Assembly (NCBI GenBank): GCA_029785685.1
Contig: JAFLZE010000075.1
Span: 1 to 5,177 of the forward strand
Direction: 5' to 3'
DNA from: Nitrososphaerota archaeon
GTDB taxonomy: Archaea > Thermoproteota > Nitrososphaeria > Nitrososphaerales > UBA183
Length of the DNA: 5,177 nucleotides
Shown here: in pieces, positions 1 to 4,400 of the stretch
Layout of the letters: every line of letters starts with the position of its first letter
Numbering within the stretch: the first letter of the stretch is position 1
Notes under the pieces: generated by a model
Seen by the model: only the letters and a program-made list of their open reading frames with translations
What the model was told of the DNA's origin: nothing
Database searches by the model: none
Position numbers and translations under genes: made by a program

Positions 1-69
1 GTCCGGCTCTTCGCTCAGCACCGGGCTGTGGTCGACCACCACCACCTCGAAGTCGAGCCCCTTGCCCAG
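1..69 (-). repeat. 69-bp perfect inverted copy of bases 1727-1795 (left arm)
   Basis: Base n pairs with base 1796-n without mismatch from n=1 to n=69. The match stops at base 70, where the CoxM C-terminus begins. Because it starts exactly at the sequence edge and joins two unrelated coding regions head to head, it is most simply a chimeric read or an amplification/assembly inversion rather than a functional repeat. Confidence 0.95.
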
Positions 70-210
70 GAAGCGGGGGAGCTCGCCGCCGACGCGTCGT
101 CGCCGACGTCGGACATCAGAGGCACCGAGGAGTACAAGCGGGGCCTGATCAGGCTGCTCGTGGCCAGGGGTTTGGAGAGGGCCAGCCAGCGGGCGAGGAG
201 GCGGACGTAG
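1..210 (+). CDS. coxM: CoxM-type FAD-binding subunit, C-terminal fragment behind a probable chimeric join
   Basis: The reading frame is open from base 1 to the TAG at 208-210, but only bases 70-210 (about 46 codons) look like a real protein end. That part resembles the C-terminus of the FAD-binding medium subunit of molybdenum hydroxylases (CoxM family): an AGELAAD segment, then a proline-containing turn, the SDIRGTEEYKRGL block that matches the family's 'sDiRgsaeYkr' signature, and a basic helix. The subunit carries electrons from the [2Fe-2S] centres of the small subunit to FAD. The first 23 codons are the reverse complement of part of the downstream xdhC-like gene and are not CoxM; the GTG at 28 lies in that copied part and is not a genuine start. 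The 3' end carries the ribosome binding site of coxS, whose ATG directly follows this stop codon. Family assignment is good from the C-terminal signature and the neighbour, but the fragment is short. Confidence 0.7.
   Translation, partial: VRLFAQHRAVVDHHHLEVEPLAQEAGELAADASSPTSDIRGTEEYKRGLIRLLVARGLERASQRARRRT
197..201 (+). promoter_or_regulatory. Ribosome binding site of coxS, inside the coxM 3' end
   Basis: GGAGG lies 9 bases before the ATG at 211, within the last codons of coxM. With the TAG/ATG abutment this indicates that coxM and coxS are co-transcribed and probably translationally coupled. It supports the ATG at 211 as the start. Confidence 0.7.
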
Positions 211-696
211 ATGCCTCAGACGAGGCGCATCGCGGTGGAGGTCAACGGCGTCAAGAGGGAGGCCGACGTGGAGCCACGGCTGCTGCTGGTGCACTTCCTC
301 AGAGAGAACCTCGGCCTCACCGGGAGCCACATAGGGTGCGACACCACCAGCTGCGGGGCGTGCACGGTCCTCCTGGACGGGAAGGCGGTGAAGTCGTGCA
401 CCGTGCTGGCTGTACAGGCAGACGGGAGGAAGGTGATGACGGTGGAAGGCCTGGGAGACCACGGGAAGCTGGACCCGGTGCAGGAGGGCTTTGTGGCTAA
501 GCACGGCCTGCAGTGCGGATTCTGCACCCCCGGGATGCTGATTTCAGCCTACGCTCTCCTCAAGGAGAACCCAGACCCTACCGAGGACGAGATCAGGACA
601 GCGATATCAGGCAACATATGCAGGTGCACGGGCTACGAGAAGATCATCGAATCGGTGAAGTACGCAGCCAAGGCCCGACGCAGGCGCAAGGCCTAG
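211..696 (+). CDS. coxS: Small [2Fe-2S] subunit of a molybdenum hydroxylase (CO dehydrogenase / xanthine dehydrogenase family)
   Basis: The product (161 aa, normal family length) is the iron-sulfur subunit that passes electrons from the molybdenum centre in the large subunit to FAD in the medium subunit. The N-terminal plant-ferredoxin-type domain holds one cluster: Cys43, Cys48 and Cys51 in GCDTTSCGACTV, plus Cys63. The C-terminal four-helix domain holds the other: Cys102 and Cys105 in QCGFCTPGM, and Cys137 and Cys139 in GNICRCTGY. All eight ligands are present, so the protein should be functional. The HFLRENLGLTGSHIGCD stretch is typical of CoxS. The end is basic (ARRRRKA). There is no signal peptide, so the enzyme is expected on the cytoplasmic side. 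It follows coxM without a gap and converges on coxG 22 bases downstream. The family is certain; whether the substrate is CO, an aldehyde, a purine or another N-heterocycle cannot be told without the large subunit. Confidence 0.95.
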   Translation: MPQTRRIAVEVNGVKREADVEPRLLLVHFLRENLGLTGSHIGCDTTSCGACTVLLDGKAVKSCTVLAVQADGRKVMTVEGLGDHGKLDPVQEGFVAKHGLQCGFCTPGMLISAYALLKENPDPTEDEIRTAISGNICRCTGYEKIIESVKYAAKARRRRKA

Positions 697-718
697 ACCT
701 GCTCTGCCGGGGCCGCGC

Positions 719-1162
719 CTAGGCCCGGTCGAACTTCGCCCGGAGGCACGCGAACATCTCCCTGATTATCTTCTCGGCCTGACCCTCCAGGAGGCGCTCC
801 CCGAGCGAGGCGATCTTCCCCCCCACCCTCGCCTCAGCGGACCACTTCATGGACGAACCTCCCCCTGCGGCTTCCGAGATGTCCATGGTCGCCTCGATGT
901 CGACGACGCTCCCCATCCCCGACCCCCTCCCCAGGAGCTTGGCGTGGGTCGGTTCCCGGGCCTCTGCCAGGCTGAACCTGATGGTGAAGTCCCCCCTGAT
1001 GAAGGAGACCCCTGCCTTCACCACCACCGTGAACTCGCCCGGCGACTTCACTTCTGCCCTCTGGAAGCCCGGCATGCAGGCTGAGAGCTCGTTGGGGTCC
1101 ATCAGGGCGGAGTAGACCCTCGCGGGTGGCGCCCGAGCGTCGAAGTTCCCTTCGAAGTGCAT
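719..1162 (-). CDS. coxG: CoxG-type SRPBCC protein (carbon monoxide dehydrogenase subunit G family)
   Basis: The product (147 aa from the chosen start) has the SRPBCC/START-like hydrophobic-cavity fold of the CoxG family. It opens with MHFEGNFDARAP and RVYSALMDPNELSACMPG (family 'vw..l.dpe.la.ciPG', MPG at residues 30-32), continues with SFIRGDFTIRFSL (from residue 53), and ends with the C-terminal helix marked VGGKIASLGERLL (113-125). CoxG proteins accompany molybdenum CO dehydrogenases; a mycobacterial CoxG has been reported to bind menaquinone and link the enzyme to the respiratory chain. The frame extends to an ATG at 1207, but GGGAGGA at 1169-1175 sits 6 bases before the ATG at 1162, and similarity to the family begins there. 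Unlike the longer bacterial CoxG proteins, it ends right after the SRPBCC helix, with no hydrophobic C-terminal membrane anchor. It converges on coxS and is divergent from the xdhC-like gene. Confidence 0.88.
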   Translation of the reverse strand: MHFEGNFDARAPPARVYSALMDPNELSACMPGFQRAEVKSPGEFTVVVKAGVSFIRGDFTIRFSLAEAREPTHAKLLGRGSGMGSVVDIEATMDISEAAGGGSSMKWSAEARVGGKIASLGERLLEGQAEKIIREMFACLRAKFDRA

Positions 1163-1168
1163 CGCCAT

Positions 1169-1175
1169 TCCTCCC
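1169..1175 (-). promoter_or_regulatory. Ribosome binding site that decides the coxG start
   Basis: GGGAGGA (minus strand) overlaps the position just before an ATG at 1168 and lies 6 bases before the ATG at 1162. Spacing favours 1162 as the start codon over 1168 and over the upstream ATG at 1207. Confidence 0.65.
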
Positions 1176-1272
1176 GCGAGGAGCCCGGCGCAGGTGGATG
1201 TAAGCATCTCGGAGCGGCCCAGTCAGACCCGGGCAGCTCCGTCCATTTCGCGCGCCGCGACGGCTCCCGATA

Positions 1273-1281
1273 GTTATAAAG
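1273..1281. promoter_or_regulatory. TATA-like box in the coxG / xdhC-like divergent promoter region
   Basis: GTTATAAAG is the only A/T-rich element in the otherwise G/C-rich 126-base spacer. On the minus strand it reads CTTTATAAC, close to an archaeal TATA box, and would start a coxG transcript about 26 bases on (near 1250) with a leader of roughly 90 bases. On the plus strand it would start transcription near 1303, inside the xdhC-like frame as called from ATG 1289. The core TTATAA is palindromic, so it may serve either or both directions. Confidence 0.4.
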
Positions 1282-1288
1282 TCGGAAG

Positions 1289-2167
1289 ATGGCCGGCGGC
1301 GAAGGGTTGAGCCAGTCAGAGCTCGCCAAGACGATGGGTGCGCTGGCAGAGAAAGGTGAGCCTTTCGTGGTCGCCACCGTGGTGAAGGCCGAAGGCGGGT
1401 CCATGGGGGGGCCTGGCTCCAAGGCCATCGTCTCGGGGACCGGGAAGGTGGTATGCGGCGGCCTGGGCGGATTTCCTGAGTCCGCCCTAGCGTCCTACGC
1501 AAAGAAGGTCATGGGGGCTGGTGCGCCGAGGACGGTCAAAGTGTACCTCGACGCGGCGGAGGGCTCGGCCGGGCCGGCCGTGAGGTCCCAGACAGAGGAC
1601 GAGGTCCACGTCGAGGCCAGGGTCGGAGGCGCCATGGAGGTATACTTCGAGCCGTTCCTCCCGGCTCAGAGGCTCGTCCTGGTCGGCCAGGGAGGCAAGG
1701 ACGACGTCGAGGATGCGCTTGTCAGGCTGGGCAAGGGGCTCGACTTCGAGGTGGTGGTGGTCGACCACAGCCCGGTGCTGAGCGAAGAGCCGGACAGGCT
1801 GATCGGCGACCCTTCTTTCGACCTGTCGAAGCTCGACCTCTCACCTTCCGACTCCGTCGTGGTGCTGACGAAGGGCGAGAGGGACGTCCTGGTCCTGCAG
1901 GCCCTGTCGCAGTTCCACCCGAGGTACGTCGCCCTGGTGGCGAGCGCCAAGAGGGCCGAGGAGGACCGGGCCGCGCTGAGGAAGGCAGGGGTAGCAGAGG
2001 CGTTCGTCGCATCCCTCCGGTCCCCGGCAGGGGCAGACATAGGCGCGGTGACCCCCGCAGAGATAGCCCTCAGCATAATGGCCGAGGCGGTCGCTGAGAG
2101 ATACGAGAAGAAGCTCCCGGCCAAGGCCCGTACGTCTGGGGGGCCTGCGGCAAGCGCCCGCGGCTAG
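1289..2167 (+). CDS. XdhC/CoxI-family molybdenum hydroxylase maturation protein
   Basis: The product (292 aa from ATG 1289) matches the two-domain XdhC/CoxI family, which binds molybdenum cofactor and helps its sulfuration and insertion into xanthine dehydrogenase/CO dehydrogenase-type enzymes. The N-terminal XdhC domain shows GEPFVVATVVKAEGGS (23-38), PGSKAIV (42-48) and GGLGG (57-61). The C-terminal Rossmann domain begins with RLVLVGQGG (128-136), followed by FEVVVVDHSP (153-162) and the family end signature ADIGAVTPAEIALSIMAE (249-266). Two family features are altered: the cysteine expected after the glycine run (GGCVE in most members) is replaced by FPE at 62-64, leaving Cys56 as the only cysteine in the protein, and the usual GxGH of the Rossmann loop reads GQGG. 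The start is uncertain: a TATA-like box lies only 9 bases before ATG 1289, so TTG 1307 or ATG 1334 are alternatives that lose no conserved sequence. The low-complexity tail (residues 276-292) is probably disordered. Confidence 0.85.
   Translation: MAGGEGLSQSELAKTMGALAEKGEPFVVATVVKAEGGSMGGPGSKAIVSGTGKVVCGGLGGFPESALASYAKKVMGAGAPRTVKVYLDAAEGSAGPAVRSQTEDEVHVEARVGGAMEVYFEPFLPAQRLVLVGQGGKDDVEDALVRLGKGLDFEVVVVDHSPVLSEEPDRLIGDPSFDLSKLDLSPSDSVVVLTKGERDVLVLQALSQFHPRYVALVASAKRAEEDRAALRKAGVAEAFVASLRSPAGADIGAVTPAEIALSIMAEAVAERYEKKLPAKARTSGGPAASARG
1727..1795 (+). repeat. 69-bp partner of the inverted repeat (inside the xdhC-like gene)
   Basis: This arm lies in the Rossmann part of the xdhC-like gene (about residues 147-169). 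Here it is in frame and continuous with a coherent protein fold on both sides. It is therefore the native location, and the copy at 1-69 is the displaced one. Confidence 0.95.
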
Positions 2168-2235
2168 CTCGTTTCGCTCGGCGGCACGGAGCACCTTGGA
2201 CGGCTCGTGGGCGGAGAGGCGCTTGACGGAGGAGC

Positions 2236-2244
2236 AGATATAAC
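2236..2244 (+). promoter_or_regulatory. TATA-like box upstream of moaB
   Basis: AGATATAAC stands in a 158-base G/C-rich spacer between the xdhC-like gene and moaB. It would start transcription near 2266, giving a leader of about 60 bases. This suggests moaB has a promoter of its own in addition to possible read-through from the xdhC-like gene. Confidence 0.4.
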
Positions 2245-2310
2245 TGGACAGACGAAGAAGGGAGACCGTGCGGTCCGAGGAGTCAGGCGTCCCCCAGGCT
2301 GCAGTGGAGC

Positions 2311-2315
2311 GGTGA
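2311..2315 (+). promoter_or_regulatory. Ribosome binding site of moaB
   Basis: GGTGA, matching the downstream half of the archaeal GGAGGTGA Shine-Dalgarno sequence, lies 10 bases before the GTG at 2326. It supports the non-ATG start. Confidence 0.4.
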
Positions 2316-2325
2316 CGGCGGCGTC

Positions 2326-2940
2326 GTGAGGCCGCACGAAGACCACAGAGCCCACGCCGGGGGAGGGGTCAGCGTCAGAGTGGTCACGGTCAGTTCCAGC
2401 AGGTTTTCCAGAAAGGAGGCAGGGGAGGAGTGCACCGACGAGGGAGGAGACGTTGCCGTAGCCGAGCTACGCAAGGCAGGGCACAGGGTGAGCGGAAGGA
2501 GCCTGATATCAGACGACGTGACGATGATCAGGCAGGCGGTGGGCGACTTCCTGTCCGGGAAGGACGACGTCCTCCTGTTCACCGGGGGGACCGGCGTCTC
2601 CCCCAGGGACGTCACCATCGAGTCGGTCAGGCCGTACTTCGAGAAGGAGCTGGACGGCTTCGGCGAGCTCCTCCGGAAGCTGAGCTACGACGAGATAGGG
2701 GCGGCGGGGGTCCTGTCCAGGGCGACAGCCGGGGTCGCCAGGGGGAAGCTCATGGTGTGCATGCCAGGGTCGCCGGGGGCCGTAAGGACATGCCTCGGCG
2801 CCTTCGCAGCGGAGTTCTCGCACGTCGTGTTCATAGCCAGGGGCCAGGGACCGTCAGGCGAGAGCGTGCCTCATCACGAGCTGCGACCAAGCCGCCAGGC
2901 AGGTCGCCTGAAAGCGAGGCCCTCAGTACACGGGGATTGA
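2326..2940 (+). CDS. moaB: Molybdopterin adenylyltransferase, MoaB/MogA family
   Basis: The product (204 aa) is a MoaB/MogA-type enzyme, which transfers AMP from ATP to molybdopterin before molybdate insertion by MoeA. Visible signatures are TVSSSR (21-26), the DEGG block (38-41), FTGGTGVSPRD (85-95, the molybdopterin-binding loop), FGELLRKLSYDEIGAAGVLSRATAG (112-136, seen in two adjoining family blocks) and CMPGSPGAVRTCL (145-157). The GTG start at 2326 is favoured because the N-terminus PHEDHRAHAGGGVSVRVVTVSSSR resembles archaeal MoaB proteins ('..EHR.hap.sv....itvStSR'), and no better start lies upstream. The family normally ends soon after the segment here reading FSHVVFIA (164-171); about 33 further polar and basic residues follow, and their codons overlap the 3' end of moeB on the other strand by 18 bases. 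It works in the same cofactor pathway as the neighbouring moeB-like gene. Confidence 0.92.
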   Translation: MRPHEDHRAHAGGGVSVRVVTVSSSRFSRKEAGEECTDEGGDVAVAELRKAGHRVSGRSLISDDVTMIRQAVGDFLSGKDDVLLFTGGTGVSPRDVTIESVRPYFEKELDGFGELLRKLSYDEIGAAGVLSRATAGVARGKLMVCMPGSPGAVRTCLGAFAAEFSHVVFIARGQGPSGESVPHHELRPSRQAGRLKARPSVHGD

Positions 2941-4071
2941 CGAGTCCACTTCCTCGGCCCAGGCCCTGATCCCGCCAGCCAGGCTCCTCGCCTTCCTGAA
3001 CCCGAGCGACTTGAGCAGGCCGACTGCCGCCGCGCTCCTTACCCCCACGTGGCAGTAGACGACCAGTTCTTCCTCCCTGTCGAGCTCTCCGGCCCTCTGC
3101 GCTAGCTCTCCGATGGGTATGTGCCTCGAGCTTCCTATGCTGCACAACTGGCGCTCGTAGGGTTCTCGGATGTCGAGGAGGACGACCTTCGTCTCGGAGC
3201 CGAGCATGCGCTTGAGCTCGGAGGGGGCCACCTCCTCACGCCGCGCCTCCTCTCGCCTCAGCCCGCAGAATTCGTCGTAGTCGATGAGTTCCCTGATTCT
3301 CGGCGCCGGCGAGCAGACGGGGCACTCCGGGTCCTTGCGCACCTTGACCTCTTCGAAGGTCATCTCCGAGCCGTTGAACAGCAGCAGCCTCCCGACCAGC
3401 GCCCTTCCGTTGCCGAGCAGGATGTTCAGCGCCTGGGCCGCCTGGATGGTCCCCATGAGCCCGGGGAGGACCCCCATCACCCCCGACTCGGCGCAGTCCT
3501 GGACAGCCCCAGGAGGTGGGGGCACAGGGAAGAGGCACCTGTAGCACGGCCCTGACTCAGCCGCGAAGACCGACGACTGGCCGTCGAACCTGAACACGCT
3601 GGCGTAGACGTCAGGCGTCCTCGCGATGACGCAGGCGTCGTTGACGAGGTAGCGCGTGGGGAAGTTGTCCGTGCAGTCCAGAACCACGTCGTAGCCTCGG
3701 ATGATGTCCAGCGCGTTCGACCTGTCCAGCCTGACATTGTGGGGGAACACGGACACGTTGGGGTTGGTCTCCCGTAACCTTTCCCGCGCGACCTCAACCT
3801 TCTGCCTCCCGGCGTCCCCTTCGGCATACAGGGGCTGCCTGTGGATGTTGCTTACCTCCACCTTGTCGTGGTCGACTATCCCTATTTCCCCCACCCCGGC
3901 TGCGGCCAGGTACGTCGAAGCAGGGATGCCCAGTCCCCCGACGCCCACCACCAGCACCCTCGAGGACTTCAGCTTGCGCTGGCCCCCCATGCCGACCTCG
4001 GGGAGGACCAACTGCCTGCTGTACCTCTCCAGCTCTTTCTTGGAAAGCGCCCCGGAGCCTGCCGTGGTCAA
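2923..4071 (-). CDS. moeB: MoeB/ThiF E1-like adenylyltransferase fused to a C-terminal rhodanese domain
   Basis: The product (382 aa) activates the C-terminal glycine of a small ubiquitin-like sulfur carrier (MoaD, ThiS or an archaeal SAMP/Urm1-like protein) by adenylation; the rhodanese part can then donate persulfide sulfur, the layout of eukaryotic MOCS3/Uba4. The E1 domain (about 13-250) has RYSRQLVLPEVG (16-27), nucleotide loop GVGGLG (43-48), D67 and D69, SNIHRQ (74-79), K91, DCTDNFPTRY (132-141), conserved Cys193 in DCAESGVMG, and a zinc site from CYRC (176-179) and CPVC (250-253). After a charged linker, the rhodanese domain (about 295-382) has LLDIREPYE (298-306) and active loop CHVGVRS (340-346, Cys340). 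All key residues are intact. The start is a TTG with no clear Shine-Dalgarno; the conserved region begins at residue 13, so a few residues either way remain open. The 3' end overlaps moaB tail to tail. The partner could be MoaD, ThiS or a tRNA-thiolation carrier; the moaB neighbour favours MoaD. Confidence 0.93.
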   Translation of the reverse strand: MTTAGSGALSKKELERYSRQLVLPEVGMGGQRKLKSSRVLVVGVGGLGIPASTYLAAAGVGEIGIVDHDKVEVSNIHRQPLYAEGDAGRQKVEVARERLRETNPNVSVFPHNVRLDRSNALDIIRGYDVVLDCTDNFPTRYLVNDACVIARTPDVYASVFRFDGQSSVFAAESGPCYRCLFPVPPPPGAVQDCAESGVMGVLPGLMGTIQAAQALNILLGNGRALVGRLLLFNGSEMTFEEVKVRKDPECPVCSPAPRIRELIDYDEFCGLRREEARREEVAPSELKRMLGSETKVVLLDIREPYERQLCSIGSSRHIPIGELAQRAGELDREEELVVYCHVGVRSAAAVGLLKSLGFRKARSLAGGIRAWAEEVDSSIPVY

Positions 4072-4088
4072 ACCTGGCAGCCAGATTC

Positions 4089-4316
4089 TTGGGCCATGTC
4101 TTAAGAACAGCGCTTGGCGATACCACCACCCTCCCGAGCCGCCGCGGGCTGGCGCGCGCCGTTGTGCTCAGCCTGCTCAGGTGGGGGGAGCGGAGCGGGG
4201 CGAAGACGGCCTGCCTCCAGGTTGTCCCGGGCAACGAGCCTGCCGAGGTGCCATATCGCGCGCTGGGCTTCGCCGAGGGATACCGGTGCTGGTGCAGGGT
4301 CAAGGAACGCGCCTAG
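4089..4316 (+). pseudogene. 5'-truncated remnant of a GNAT-family N-acetyltransferase
   Basis: The 75 codons open from TTG 4089 match only the C-terminal half of a GNAT acetyltransferase fold: TLPSRRGLARAVVLSLLRWG corresponds to the acetyl-CoA-binding 'P.hRgrGlaraLl..ll.wa' motif, followed by GAKTACLQV, then NEPAEVPYRALGF ('N.pA..LYrslGF') and the ending YRCWCRVK. GNAT proteins transfer an acetyl group from acetyl-CoA to an amine. A complete protein of this type is usually at least twice as long, and the missing N-terminal part cannot lie upstream, since the start of the moeB-like gene occupies that DNA on the other strand. In the RxxGxA core the first Arg/Gln position is Ser (S-R-R-G-L-A), consistent with relaxed selection. 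No ribosome binding site was seen. The frame itself has no internal stop, so decay is recent or the fragment is translated as a short peptide of unknown use. Confidence 0.6.
4099..4107 (-). promoter_or_regulatory. Possible promoter element of the moeB-like gene
   Basis: TTCTTAAGA (minus strand) is the most A/T-rich stretch upstream of the TTG at 4071. A start point about 26 bases further would fall near 4077, which would give an almost leaderless mRNA and would explain the missing Shine-Dalgarno. The match to a TATA box is weak. Confidence 0.2.
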
Positions 4317-4400
4317 CTCGGCGCGGAGAGTCTTGCGCCCTCTGAAGGCGAGGCGCAGGCACGCTCTAGTCCGAGAGAGCCTGCTGGGAGGGCGGCTGAC

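Noticed and set aside
28..68. A histidine-rich N-terminus (VDHHH) on the first protein, suggesting a metal-binding leader
   Set aside because: The bases are the reverse complement of 1728-1768 in the xdhC-like gene, so the peptide is an artefact of the inverted join.
834..1502. Long minus-strand open frame of 222 codons
   Set aside because: It is an arginine/proline/glycine-rich shadow of coxG (in another frame) and of the antisense of the xdhC-like gene; it matches no family, while coxG in the adjacent frame does.
1487..2194. Several minus-strand open frames opposite the xdhC-like gene
   Set aside because: They are low-complexity antisense frames typical of G+C-rich coding DNA; the plus-strand frame carries the coherent XdhC signatures throughout.
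2430..2969. Plus-strand open frame of 179 codons overlapping moaB in another frame
   Set aside because: Composition is almost entirely Arg, Gly and Ala, a frame-shifted reading of moaB; moaB itself has all its motifs uninterrupted.
3121..4345. Plus-strand frames of 144 and 214 codons opposite the moeB-like gene
   Set aside because: They are antisense shadows; the minus-strand frame has continuous E1 and rhodanese motifs.
4317..4400. Possible tRNA or terminator in the spacer between the GNAT remnant and the coiled-coil gene
   Set aside because: A small hairpin (TGCGCC at 4334-4339 pairing with GGCGCA at 4352-4357) is present, but there is no T tract, and neither strand shows a GTTCRA T-loop or a cloverleaf.
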